64,000 bases of DNA from CAZTBB01 sp964611755 (GTDB taxonomy: Bacteria; Pseudomonadota; Alphaproteobacteria; Micavibrionales; Micavibrionaceae), in assembly GCA_964611755.1 (NCBI GenBank), contig CAZTBB010000006.1:5595-69594 (forward strand), given 5' to 3'. Both the position numbers and the translations under genes were made by a program. The notes below the pieces were generated by a model. The model made no database searches. It was given only the letters and a program-made list of their open reading frames with translations, and was not told where the DNA came from. Below, piece by piece: positions 16,691 through 25,020 of the stretch. Position 1 is the stretch's first letter. Each line of letters starts with the position of its first letter.

Positions 16691-18346
16691 ATGAGTGGAA
16701 AAGATGTTCGCTTCCATGAAGAAGCCCGTGAAGACATTTTGAAAGGTGTCGACATTATTGCAAATGCCGTAAAAGTAACATTGGGTCCGAAAGGCCGTAA
16801 TGTTGTGATCCAGAAATCTTTCGGCGCACCCCGTACAACAAAAGATGGTGTGAGCGTTGCAAAAGAGATTGAATTGACAAACCCACGCCAGAATCTTGGC
16901 GCACAATTGATCCGTGAAGTAGCCTCCAAAGCCAATGATCAGGCCGGTGATGGTACAACAACAGCAACAGTTCTCGCACAAGCGATTGCGCGTGAAGGCC
17001 TGAAGGCTGTGTCCGCTGGCCGTAACCCTATGGATCTTAAGCGTGGTATTGATCTGGCTGTTACGACAGTGATTGCGGATCTTGAAAAGCGTGCCAAGAA
17101 AGTTAAAGGCAATGATGAGATCAAGCAGGTTGGTACAATTTCTGCCAATGGCGATTCTGAAATTGGTGAGTTGTTGGCCGAAGCGATGGACAAAGTTGGT
17201 AACGAAGGTGTTATCACAGTGGAAGAAGCCAAATCATTGCACAATGAATTGGAAACAGTGGAAGGTATGCAGTTCGACCGCGGTTACCTATCCCCTTACT
17301 TCATCACAGATGCAGACAAGATGGTTTGCAACATGGAAAACCCATACATTCTGTTGAATGAGGGTAAGTTGTCTAACTTGCAGGCCCTTCTTCCTATCTT
17401 GGAAGCGGTTGTGCAATCAGGTCGCCCATTGTTGATCGTAGCCGAAGATGTTGAAGGTGAAGCCCTGGCAACATTGGTTGTGAACAAGCTTCGCGGTGGT
17501 TTGAAAATCGCGGCTGTGAAAGCGCCTGGTTTTGGTGACCGTCGTAAGGCAATGTTGGAAGACATGGCGATCTTGACGGGTGGTCAGGTGATCTCAGAAG
17601 ATCTTGGCATCAAGCTTGAGAATGTATCTCTTGATATGCTTGGTACAGCCAAGAAAGTGAACATCACGAAGGATGATACAACAATCGTTGATGGCGCCGG
17701 TAAGAAGAAGGACATTGAGTCCCGTTGTTCACAAATCCGCGCACAGATTGAGAGCACATCATCTGATTACGACCGTGAGAAATTGCAAGAGCGCCTTGCT
17801 AAATTGGCTGGCGGTGTTGCGGTTATCCGTGTTGGCGGTGCCACAGAAGTGGAAGTGAAAGAGCGCAAAGACCGTGTTGATGATGCAATGCATGCAACGC
17901 GTGCTGCTGTTGAAGAAGGTATTATCGCCGGTGGCGGTACAGCCCTTCTTTACGCATCCAAAACACTAGCCAAGCTTGAAGGCGAGAATGATGACCAGAC
18001 CGTTGGTGTTGAAATCATCAAACGTGCGCTTCAGGCACCTATTCGCCAGATTGTTGAAAATGCCGGTGATGAAGGTTCGGTTGTTGTTGGTAAGCTTTTG
18101 GATCAAAAAGATACTGACTACGGTTACGATGCACAAAAAGGCGAGTACACAAACCTTGTGAAGGCCGGAATCATCGATCCGGTGAAGGTTGTCCGTACAG
18201 CGCTTCAGGATGCGTCATCCGTTGCCGGTCTGTTGATCACAACAGAAGCTATCATTACCGATGCACCAAATGATAACAAAGATGGTGCAGGCATGCCGGA
18301 TATGGGCGGCATGGGTGGTATGGGCGGCATGGGCGGCATGATGTAA
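16691..18346 (+). CDS. groEL: Chaperonin GroEL
   Basis: A 551-residue chaperonin. Visible signatures include VTLGPKGRNVVIQ, the GDGTTTATVLA phosphate-binding segment with its catalytic aspartate, the apical-domain KAPGFGDRRK, the ATP-binding AGGTALLYA region and the C-terminal GGM repeats (MGGMGGMGGMGGMM). A strong AAGGAG precedes the ATG. The gene follows groES by 45 nt, and a strong terminator closes the operon. Codon usage is heavily biased toward a few codons, as expected of a highly expressed gene. Confidence 0.99.
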   Translation: MSGKDVRFHEEAREDILKGVDIIANAVKVTLGPKGRNVVIQKSFGAPRTTKDGVSVAKEIELTNPRQNLGAQLIREVASKANDQAGDGTTTATVLAQAIAREGLKAVSAGRNPMDLKRGIDLAVTTVIADLEKRAKKVKGNDEIKQVGTISANGDSEIGELLAEAMDKVGNEGVITVEEAKSLHNELETVEGMQFDRGYLSPYFITDADKMVCNMENPYILLNEGKLSNLQALLPILEAVVQSGRPLLIVAEDVEGEALATLVVNKLRGGLKIAAVKAPGFGDRRKAMLEDMAILTGGQVISEDLGIKLENVSLDMLGTAKKVNITKDDTTIVDGAGKKKDIESRCSQIRAQIESTSSDYDREKLQERLAKLAGGVAVIRVGGATEVEVKERKDRVDDAMHATRAAVEEGIIAGGGTALLYASKTLAKLEGENDDQTVGVEIIKRALQAPIRQIVENAGDEGSVVVGKLLDQKDTDYGYDAQKGEYTNLVKAGIIDPVKVVRTALQDASSVAGLLITTEAIITDAPNDNKDGAGMPDMGGMGGMGGMGGMM

Positions 18347-18386
18347 GCCAGCCTTTGCGCACCGACTAATACCTTGATTTTTATGA

Positions 18387-18415
18387 AAACCCCCGCTATT
18401 TTGGCGGGGGTTTTT
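18387..18415 (+). terminator. groESL terminator
   Basis: AAACCCCCGC (18387-18396) pairs with GCGGGGGTTT (18404-18413), a 10-bp stem with a 7-nt loop, and continues into TTTTT. Confidence 0.92.
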
Positions 18416-18520
18416 GCTGATTTTGCTGAAAAAGCATAATTTATGCATTTAAGGCTTTTTTTCTTGCGCTACAATGTGTTTTATGGGATTATAGTTTCCA
18501 TATAAAAATGAGTGTTGGAA

Positions 18521-19483
18521 ATGAGTGCAACTGCTAGAAAAACAGAAGTTATGACAGAGGATATAAGCCATACAAGCCTGCCGGCTGGTGTTGCGAATAG
18601 TAATTCTGCTCCTGCCCAGAGTCTCTCTGGTCCGCAGGCGTTTCTTATTGCCGAAATGTCCGACCCCCAGCAATCAACCAAAATTACAATGGATGTTGCG
18701 GATTTATACGAAGCATCCCTTGCGGATGAGGATTTCCACCCATCGACAAGCGCAGAAGATGGTGCCAAATTTATCATTGATGTCATGGATAGAGACCCTA
18801 TTGCAGGCGAGATGTTCTTTAATGATACCGAGGCTTTTATGCAATGCGGTACACTCTCGGCTAGTGTGCATTCTATGGGCTTGAGCCGCAGAGACCAGCA
18901 GGCTTTGCATGTGCACCCCAATGCAGAAGGCGACCAGATGGCGGGTTTCCGTGTTGTGGTGGTGATGCCGCTCTGGCAAGAGGGTGTGGCCGAACAGGAT
19001 CAGGGCGTAACATTTTCATGGTCCGATATTGATATTACAAGCGTTGAGCCGGGCGAAGATGGGCAAATCCCAACGGCCTATGGTGAGGTGAAATCCCCGA
19101 CATATCAGGCAAAATTCAAGCCCGGCCAAATTGGATTGGTGGCGTTCCCGGAAGGTGCGCACGCTTTCCATGGCAATGGCGTGGCGGTTTCCATTCATTT
19201 TAAAAATGTAATTAAGCCGGGCGGTGACGATGCGCTTTTGGATAATACGGCGATTGTGCATGAAGAGGCACTGGGTGATGTGGTTGAACTTCAGCTCAGC
19301 GATGATTACGCAGCCAAAATCACCACACAAGATTTGCGGGCTGTGTTTAACACAATCAAAGGGATTGCCGCACGTGATATGACCCGTGTTGCCGGCCATA
19401 ATCCTCATGCGTCCAGCCTGATCAGCGAAGAAGAGTTCAATGATTTTGTTGCCAGCTTCAGGGCAGGCTTTGAGCCGGGCTAA
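18521..19483 (+). CDS. Cupin-like protein, unknown function
   Basis: A 320-residue protein starting MSATARKTEVM; GTG at 18512 is an alternative and neither has a clear ribosome-binding site. A cupin-like metal site is suggested by LHVHPNAEGDQMAGF (H-x-H-x3-E-x5-G) followed about 80 residues later by AFPEGAHAFHGNG (a P-x-G-x-H-type second motif). Cupins are small beta-barrels binding iron, zinc or manganese in dioxygenases, isomerases and sensor proteins. The N-terminal 90 residues look disordered or helical. The gene is convergent with an XRE regulator 6 nt away. Substrate unknown. Confidence 0.55.
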   Translation: MSATARKTEVMTEDISHTSLPAGVANSNSAPAQSLSGPQAFLIAEMSDPQQSTKITMDVADLYEASLADEDFHPSTSAEDGAKFIIDVMDRDPIAGEMFFNDTEAFMQCGTLSASVHSMGLSRRDQQALHVHPNAEGDQMAGFRVVVVMPLWQEGVAEQDQGVTFSWSDIDITSVEPGEDGQIPTAYGEVKSPTYQAKFKPGQIGLVAFPEGAHAFHGNGVAVSIHFKNVIKPGGDDALLDNTAIVHEEALGDVVELQLSDDYAAKITTQDLRAVFNTIKGIAARDMTRVAGHNPHASSLISEEEFNDFVASFRAGFEPG

Positions 19484-19489
19484 GGACGC

Positions 19490-20161
19490 TTAGCTCGTCA
19501 TTACAGGCTTTGCCATTTGTTCCCATGCAATATCGAAGAGAACGCGAAACCCATCGCAGAATTGCTTGTTCTTTAGAATTTTAACCGAGACTTCGGTCTC
19601 GCTGAAGGTGACAAAGACCAACTTATCGCCATAGGCGTAGATGGATTGATCGTTAAAAAGCTCACCCGGCAGGGCTTTGTGCTTGGAGAAGCTGCTGCTG
19701 ATGACATAGGTGTTTTCATCCGAAACCATGATGCGCTGAATGTCAGGGCCAATTTTAGTCATGCGCGCGGCATGCATGTCCCACCATTCCTTACCCAACC
19801 ATTTGTGCCAGTTCTCGGGATTGGCATTATATAGATAGACAAAGCCATCCACGTTTTCCCCATGATCATGGGCGCTCTGGCAGGTATTATAAAGATCATT
19901 GATCAGCTCTCTGAGGCCGTCCGGCCCCTCAAGGATCAGAATTTCATCGCGGCGCTTACGCACGCCTTCCATGCCGATAAATTCAATACCGGATTCATCG
20001 AAGGCCCGCTGAATTTTATCCAATGTGCTGGTATTCGGGCGGCTTGTACCGTTTTCAATGCGGGCAATACCGGCCTGGGATAATCCCGCACGGTTTGCCA
20101 GTTCAGATTGGCTCCAATTTATAAGGCCGCGTGCGGCACGAATTTGATCAACGGTTGGCAT
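19490..20161 (-). CDS. XRE-family transcriptional regulator
   Basis: A 223-residue protein. Residues about 1-60 form a Cro/C1-type helix-turn-helix: IRAARGLINWSQSELANRAGLSQAGIARIENG, with the typical SQ-LA and I-R-ENG residues (motif at about 8-40). The remaining 150 residues form a separate domain rich in aromatic residues (WHKWLGKEWWDMH), probably for sensing or dimerisation, not recognised further. AAGGACAA stands nine bases before the ATG. An inverted repeat in its own upstream region (20263-20283) is a candidate operator. It is divergent from the strong promoter at 20272. Confidence 0.85.
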   Translation of the reverse strand: MPTVDQIRAARGLINWSQSELANRAGLSQAGIARIENGTSRPNTSTLDKIQRAFDESGIEFIGMEGVRKRRDEILILEGPDGLRELINDLYNTCQSAHDHGENVDGFVYLYNANPENWHKWLGKEWWDMHAARMTKIGPDIQRIMVSDENTYVISSSFSKHKALPGELFNDQSIYAYGDKLVFVTFSETEVSVKILKNKQFCDGFRVLFDIAWEQMAKPVMTS

Positions 20162-20262
20162 AATATATTTTGTCCTTGTATTTTTTACACTTCATTTTGA
20201 CGTTAATTATGCGCGATGTCCATTAAAAATATATAAATTATGATCAGTAATAATATTTTTAC

Positions 20263-20283
20263 ATATTATACTTGACATAATAT
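20263..20283. promoter_or_regulatory. Inverted repeat overlapping a promoter, operator candidate
   Basis: ATATTAT (20263-20269), seven bases, ATAATAT (20277-20283). It covers the -35 hexamer of the adjacent promoter and lies 100 bases upstream of the XRE gene, so binding by that regulator is plausible. In AT-rich DNA a 7-bp repeat could be chance. Confidence 0.35.
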
Positions 20284-20300
20284 ACCTAAATCGGTATAAC
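20272..20300 (+). promoter_or_regulatory. Strong predicted sigma70-type promoter
   Basis: TTGACA (20272-20277), 17-nt spacer, TATAAC (20295-20300). This is the best consensus promoter in the window. The transcript would start near 20307, some 200 nt before the mutM start codon. Confidence 0.75.
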
Positions 20301-20306
20301 CATACT

Positions 20307-20405
20307 CAAGAGACATTGATTGAAACAAACCATTCAGTGTTTTCTTGAATCCCCACACACGTAAACTTTTCAGTCGGTCTATTTATTTAGACCGGCTGAT
20401 CTTCT
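20307..20405 (+). ncRNA. Candidate short transcript or mutM leader ending in a hairpin
   Basis: Downstream of the promoter there is no open frame. CAGTCGGTCT (20371-20380) pairs with AGACCGGCTG (20389-20398) with one G-U wobble and an 8-nt loop, followed by ATCTTCTCTTTA, a weak U-rich tract. This could be a roughly 100-nt small RNA or an attenuated leader of mutM. The T tract is poor, so termination is uncertain. Confidence 0.35.
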
Positions 20406-20508
20406 CTTTAGGGTCTTTTCTCCGATCTGAGTTATGGGCTGGTAATTCGTCCAGCGCGGCTTATAGTTCATATATATATGTGCGATCATATAATCCTTGG
20501 GAGTGAAT

Positions 20509-21345
20509 ATGCCTGAATTACCCGAAGTGGAAACTGTACGCCGCGGCATTGATCCGGTTTTATCCGGTGCGCGCGTAAAGGCTGTGCGGCTGTATCGCCC
20601 GGATATTCGCTACCCTATCCCCAAAGACTTGCCATCGCGCCTTGAGGGGGCAGTTATTCGCTCTACGGAGCGCCGTGGAAAATACATTCTGATTGAAACC
20701 GACCGTGCCGATACCCTGATTATTCATTTGGGCATGTCGGGCGCTATTAAGCTGGTGCAGGCGGATGAGGATTATACGATAAAAAAGCATGACCATATTG
20801 AGGTCATCATGGAGAATGGTCAGCGTATGATTTACCATGATCCGCGCCGGTTCGGGTTTTGGGATATTGTCTCGAGCGATAAGGCCGAGACCTGTCGCCA
20901 TTTTATCAAGATGGGGCCAGAGCCACTCGGCAATCACTTTTATGCCGATTACCTTTATCATGCCCTGCGAGGTAAAAAGACCCCCATCAAGATTGCATTG
21001 CTGGATCAACGCATTGTCGCGGGACTAGGGAATATATATGTCTGTGAAGCGTTATACCAAAGCGGCATTCATCCCAACAGAGCCGCGGGGCGTATTTCAA
21101 GAGACCGGCTGGAGGTCCTTGTCCCTCATATTCGTGATGTGCTGCTGCGCGCTATAGATTCAGGCGGAAGCACGCTGCGTGATTACACAAAAACCGATGG
21201 ATCACTCGGATATTTTCAACATGCCTTCAAGGTGTATGACCGCGAAGGCGAGATGTGCCAGAATTGCCATCAAAAGGATATTGTGATTAAACGGATTGTC
21301 CAATCTGGTCGGTCGAGCTTTTTTTGTGCACACTGTCAGAGATAA
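20509..21345 (+). CDS. mutM: Formamidopyrimidine-DNA glycosylase (Fpg/MutM)
   Basis: A 278-residue base-excision repair enzyme that removes 8-oxoguanine and nicks the abasic site. The start is ATG 20509, giving MPELPEVETVRRG: after methionine removal P2 is the catalytic nucleophile and E3 the general acid. An upstream in-frame start would bury P2 and is rejected. GGGAGTG precedes the chosen ATG. The C-terminal zinc finger is complete (CQNCHQKDI...CAHC), and the H2TH region (LDQRIVAGLGNIYVCEALY) is present. It is followed by a small secreted protein, rpsT and dnaA. Confidence 0.97.
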   Translation: MPELPEVETVRRGIDPVLSGARVKAVRLYRPDIRYPIPKDLPSRLEGAVIRSTERRGKYILIETDRADTLIIHLGMSGAIKLVQADEDYTIKKHDHIEVIMENGQRMIYHDPRRFGFWDIVSSDKAETCRHFIKMGPEPLGNHFYADYLYHALRGKKTPIKIALLDQRIVAGLGNIYVCEALYQSGIHPNRAAGRISRDRLEVLVPHIRDVLLRAIDSGGSTLRDYTKTDGSLGYFQHAFKVYDREGEMCQNCHQKDIVIKRIVQSGRSSFFCAHCQR

Positions 21346-21367
21346 AGACTGAGGAGAAGAAATTTAA

Positions 21368-21799
21368 ATGCGGCATTTCATCACAGCACTATGTTTTGGT
21401 TTGGCTCTGGGCGGGATGGGGATGACAGCCTATATACCCGCTTTGGCTCAAGGCAATCAGGCACAGGATCACGCCCAGGAAAAAGCGTCCTCTATTCGTT
21501 TTATGCAAGGGATGCAAGATGTGCCTCTAGCCCCCGGTTTGGAAGAGCTGAGCGAACAATCTCTAAGCTTTGATAAACCGGAGGGACGTATTATTGAGGT
21601 GCGTGCCGTGCTTGTTTCTGCTTCCCGTGCGGGCGTTGTTGAATATTACGAATCGGTTTTAACCCAATTCGGATGGAAGCGAATCGATTCGCCTCAAGAC
21701 GGTGTTCTCTTTATCCGAAATAATGAGCTTTTATCTTTATCCTTTGAAAGCATTGAGGAAAATGAAATTGCGCGCTTTATGTTAAGTCCGGCAATGTAA
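21368..21799 (+). CDS. Small secreted protein, unknown function
   Basis: A 143-residue protein with a signal peptide: MRHF, a hydrophobic core TALCFGLALGGMGMTAYIP and a probable cleavage ALA-QG near residue 28. The mature domain has a beta-alpha pattern (RIIEVRAVLVSASRAGVVEYYESVLTQFGW, about 75-104) typical of a small periplasmic globular domain. GAGGAG lies upstream of the ATG. It follows mutM by 22 nt and is probably co-transcribed with it. No catalytic motif and no lipobox; function unknown. Confidence 0.7.
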   Translation: MRHFITALCFGLALGGMGMTAYIPALAQGNQAQDHAQEKASSIRFMQGMQDVPLAPGLEELSEQSLSFDKPEGRIIEVRAVLVSASRAGVVEYYESVLTQFGWKRIDSPQDGVLFIRNNELLSLSFESIEENEIARFMLSPAM

Positions 21800-21970
21800 A
21801 AAAAGAGCGAAAAGCTAAGCCATTATTTTTTAAAAAAACTTTAGGAAATGCTTGACAGCAAAGGGTGATCCAACGTATTACTCTTCGATCATTGAAATTC
21901 GATAAAGATAACTGCTTTTGATGGGGCTTAGCCCAGAAGCAAAAAGATGAGAAAAGAAGGATAGAAAAAC

Positions 21971-22234
21971 ATGGCAAACCATGCTTCCGCAAAGAAAAGA
22001 ATTCGCCGCAATGAGGCGCGCGCCGGTGTTAACAAAGCACGTCGCAGCCGTATGCGTACATTTTTGAAAAAAGTTGAAGAAGCAATTTCAACTGGTTCAC
22101 AAAAAGAAGCACAAAGTGCTTTGCAAAAAGTTCAGCCTGAACTCTACAGAGGTGTGTCAAAAGGGATCCTGCACAAAAATACAGCAGCCCGCACAATGTC
22201 TCGTTTATCAGCGAGAATCAAAGCGTTGAAATAA
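21971..22234 (+). CDS. rpsT: 30S ribosomal protein S20
   Basis: An 87-residue, strongly basic helical protein of normal S20 length. MANHASAKKRIRRNEAR at the N-terminus and LHKNTAARTMSRLSARIKAL at the C-terminus are family signatures. S20 binds 16S rRNA in the 30S body. AGAAGGA lies before the ATG. It stands upstream of dnaA, an order common in alphaproteobacteria. Confidence 0.97.
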   Translation: MANHASAKKRIRRNEARAGVNKARRSRMRTFLKKVEEAISTGSQKEAQSALQKVQPELYRGVSKGILHKNTAARTMSRLSARIKALK

Positions 22235-22247
22235 CGCTCACGACAAA

Positions 22248-22266
22248 GAGTGCTTAACCGGCACTC
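22248..22266 (+). terminator. Hairpin after rpsT, possible terminator
   Basis: GAGTGC (22248-22253), 7-nt loop, GCACTC (22261-22266). The stem is only 6 bp and the following GTTAAAACTAACATTTTT is a poor U-tract, so termination is uncertain. Confidence 0.4.
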
Positions 22267-22732
22267 GTTAAAACTAACATTTTTGAAATTTTTTTCCTAA
22301 GTACTAAAGAGCCCCTTCTTTGGTATTATTTTGCTGCAGAAAATAAAGTTTGAACGATTATTTCTTTTTTCAATGTTCATGATTTATTCTCATTGCCATG
22401 GTGATTTTTTTTGGTGTAGGGTTGTCCTTATCGCAAGCAACAAAGAAACAAGAAAACACCATGTGAAAATAATGGTGAATCGCTTGAAGAAGGCCGATTT
22501 CCGGCTTTCACGAGGGTATAGATGGTAGAGGGGAACATAGTTCAAAAAAGGTCTTGCAGATCGATTTAAAACTGTGTTTTATGCCCAAGATCATAACAAC
22601 GAGACGAAAGACCCTGAATACGAATTCCGTGAGTTCGTAAACCCTGTTTTTGTGTCTGGTGTTGAGGGATTGTATTGAGTAGATCGAGTGATTTAGTAGC
22701 GTTTAACTTTTTAAATTGATGGAGTGAGAAGA
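22267..22732. other. dnaA upstream region, no gene seen
   Basis: About 465 bases. A 65-codon frame at 22331 lacks coding character. I see no convincing DnaA box cluster (TTATCCACA-like sequences), so no origin is called here. A small hairpin GAAGGCCG/CGGCTTTC lies near 22490-22512. The region presumably contains the dnaA promoter and leader; GGAGTGAGAAG just before 22733 is the ribosome-binding site. Confidence 0.45.
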
Positions 22733-24208
22733 ATGACACAAATCGGGGGAAATCCTGCACAACAAGGCCAAGAAACAGAACAAGACAACACAAAATTGTC
22801 AGAACGTGGTGTGCAGTCTGATTTGCAAGATATTTCTTTGGAGCCAACGGCCGAAATTAAGAAAATCTGGAAAAAAGTTCACCAGGATATGCGTAAAGAG
22901 TTTGGTGAGGCCATTTTCCGCTCATGGCTTAAGCCTTTGACTTTGCAGGCATTTTACCATGGTACGATGGAAGTGTCTGTCCCTACTCGTTTTATGCGTG
23001 ATTGGATCCAAACACATTATGCAGAGCGTATTTTGGGCATGTGTTCAGAAGCCTCTGAAGATGTGAAGAAGCTCCAGATTGTTGTCGTACAGAATGCTAT
23101 TCTCGATGATATCGAGCCGCCGGCAAAAATTAGTGAAGCGAAAATTAAAGAAGCCAATGAAAACCGCAAGAATGAGGTTGCAGAAATTTCCTCTCCCTTG
23201 GATGCGCGTTTTACATTCGATAGTTTTGTCGTAGGCAAACCAAATGCACTGGCGCATGCCGCTGCGCGCCGTGTTGTTGAAAGCGAAGGTGTTCCATTCA
23301 ACCCGCTCTTCCTTTATGGCGGTGTAGGTCTTGGTAAAACGCATCTGATGCATGCCATTGCCCATGCTATTCAAGAGAACTCTCCGGAAAAGACCGTGAT
23401 GTATCTCTCGGCTGAGAAATTTATGTACCAATTTGTGAAGGCATTGCGCGCCAATGAAACCATGAATTTCAAAGAGTGCTTCCGCTCTGTTGATGTCTTG
23501 ATGATTGATGATATCCAGTTCATCGCCGGTAAAGAATCAACGCAAGAAGAATTTTTCCACACATTCAACGCGCTTGTTGATCAGAACAAGCAAATCATTA
23601 TCTCCGCCGATAAGGCACCATCAGATTTGAGTGGCCTGGATGAGCGTTTGCGTTCACGTCTCGCATGGGGTTTGGTGGCTGATATTCACCCGACAACCTA
23701 TGATCTGCGCCTTGGTATTTTGCAATCCAAACGTGAGCAGCTTGGTGCCAACGCACCGGATAGTGTCCTTGAATTCTTGGCATTGAAGGTGACATCAAAC
23801 ATCCGTGAACTTGAAGGTGCTTTGAACCGCATCGTGGCTCATGCCGATGTGTCTGGCGCGGAGATCACGCTTGAGACAACACAAGAAGTGCTGCAAGATT
23901 TGTTGCGCTCTCATGATCGTCGTATCACGATCGATGAAATCCAGCGCAAAGTGGCTGAGCATTATAACCTCCGCCTCTCAGATATGCATTCAGCGCGCCG
24001 CGCCCGTAACGTGGCCCGTCCGCGTCAGGTGGCGATGTATCTCGCCAAAGTTTTGACAGCCCGCAGCTTGCCGGAGATTGGCCGCAAATTCGGTGGCCGT
24101 GATCACACGACTGTGATGCATGCTGTGCGCAAGGTTGAGGAGCTGATCGAAGAGGATGCACAAATCGCACAGGATGTTGATGTGGTGCGCCGCGCTCTGA
24201 CAGGTTGA
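22733..24208 (+). CDS. dnaA: Chromosomal replication initiator DnaA
   Basis: A 491-residue initiator with all four domains. Domain I begins at about residue 40 (KIWKKVHQDMRKEFGEAIFRSWLKPL); the linker is short. Domain III is an AAA+ ATPase with Walker A GGVGLGKTH (K202), Walker B VLMIDDIQFI and the box VII arginine region LDERLRSRLAWG. Domain IV ends in GRDHTTVMHAVRKVE, the DnaA-box binding signature. The ATG at 22733 with GGAGTGAGAAG upstream is preferred over GTG 22724. A perfect terminator follows. dnaN lies 11 kb downstream, beyond the biotin operon and the paralogue array. Confidence 0.98.
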   Translation: MTQIGGNPAQQGQETEQDNTKLSERGVQSDLQDISLEPTAEIKKIWKKVHQDMRKEFGEAIFRSWLKPLTLQAFYHGTMEVSVPTRFMRDWIQTHYAERILGMCSEASEDVKKLQIVVVQNAILDDIEPPAKISEAKIKEANENRKNEVAEISSPLDARFTFDSFVVGKPNALAHAAARRVVESEGVPFNPLFLYGGVGLGKTHLMHAIAHAIQENSPEKTVMYLSAEKFMYQFVKALRANETMNFKECFRSVDVLMIDDIQFIAGKESTQEEFFHTFNALVDQNKQIIISADKAPSDLSGLDERLRSRLAWGLVADIHPTTYDLRLGILQSKREQLGANAPDSVLEFLALKVTSNIRELEGALNRIVAHADVSGAEITLETTQEVLQDLLRSHDRRITIDEIQRKVAEHYNLRLSDMHSARRARNVARPRQVAMYLAKVLTARSLPEIGRKFGGRDHTTVMHAVRKVEELIEEDAQIAQDVDVVRRALTG

Positions 24209-24293
24209 TTTGCAGGCATTTGCAATTCTTTACTCGCGTAACAATTCTTTTCTCCTTTGCATTGTTTATAATGCATGATCGAAAACTGATATT

Positions 24294-24332
24294 CGGATCA
24301 CCTTTTCCTCTTTTAAGGTGATCCGTTTTTTT
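24294..24332 (+). terminator. dnaA terminator
   Basis: CGGATCACCTT (24294-24304) pairs perfectly with AAGGTGATCCG (24315-24325), 11 bp, 10-nt loop, followed by seven T. Confidence 0.95.
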
Positions 24333-24407
24333 ATATCTTGCTACACAATCTTTTACATATTTTTATTGCGCCTTTTTATTGCACTCGCTATGGTTCGGCT
24401 TATGGCA

Positions 24408-24992
24408 ATGAATGATCTAAATATCAGAGAAGCAACATATGGTGATGAGCAATCCATTGCCGAGATACAGCTTTGGGCATGGCATATGATTTACCCAGAT
24501 TTGATGGGTAAAACTCCTCAAGAAAAACACGAATTTTTAGAAAAAGAAAAAGCGTTTGCTAGGGGTAGATTTTCTCCCGAAAAGAGCTCTGATTCCGCCA
24601 CATTGGTCGCTGAATTGAATGGGCGTATTATCGGGTTTTGTGTGCTTGCCAAGGCGATTGATCGTTTGCCGTTTAACCATGTTATTGGTGAGTTAAATGT
24701 TCTGAGTAACTATCAGGGCTATGGCGTTGCAAAATCTCTGCTTTCTAAAACTTGTGATGTGGCAATTGAAAAAGGCATCAAAGATATTGGTGGCGTTGTT
24801 CAATCCGATAATCGCCGTGCGAAGGAGTGGTATTTGAAATTACAACCGTCATCATATAGTGAGCGTGTGATGTCGCGTGATATGGATCATCAAACAGATA
24901 TCTATACGATTATGCGTTGGGATGATGTGGCGATGCTAAAACAGGCTTTAACTACGCCTGCTTTGGATCATTCCCCAGCACCTGAGTGGTAA
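24408..24992 (+). CDS. GNAT-family N-acetyltransferase
   Basis: A 194-residue protein starting MNDLNIREATYGDEQSI. Longer in-frame starts back to 24318 lie inside the dnaA terminator hairpin and would add a hydrophobic leader unlike the family, so they are rejected. GNAT elements: the N-terminal beta strand, the ELNVLSNYQGYGVAKSLL segment corresponding to motif A with Q/R-x-x-G-x-G/A acetyl-CoA pyrophosphate binding, and VQSDNRRAKEWYLKL as motif B. It ends 28 nt before bioB and may be first in the biotin transcript. Substrate unknown. Confidence 0.8.
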   Translation: MNDLNIREATYGDEQSIAEIQLWAWHMIYPDLMGKTPQEKHEFLEKEKAFARGRFSPEKSSDSATLVAELNGRIIGFCVLAKAIDRLPFNHVIGELNVLSNYQGYGVAKSLLSKTCDVAIEKGIKDIGGVVQSDNRRAKEWYLKLQPSSYSERVMSRDMDHQTDIYTIMRWDDVAMLKQALTTPALDHSPAPEW

Positions 24993-25020
24993 AATTTCGA
25001 TTTAGGCTGGTCTTGAGCCT

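Noticed and set aside
18290..18346. Tandem DNA repeat at the end of groEL
   Set aside because: It is the coding sequence of the normal GGM tail.
22248..22266. GAGTGC...GCACTC resembling a CIRCE operator
   Set aside because: The half sites are in the reverse order (GAGTGC first) with 7 nt between, so it is a hairpin and not a HrcA site.
22331..22528. 65-codon open frame between rpsT and dnaA
   Set aside because: AT-rich with unlikely composition and no ribosome-binding site.
22267..22732. Chromosome origin next to dnaA
   Set aside because: No cluster of TTATCCACA-like boxes could be found by eye, and origins in alphaproteobacteria are often elsewhere.
24318..24407. Hydrophobic N-terminal extension (possible signal anchor) on the GNAT gene
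   Set aside because: It begins inside the dnaA terminator hairpin and is absent from GNAT enzymes; ATG 24408 is a better start.
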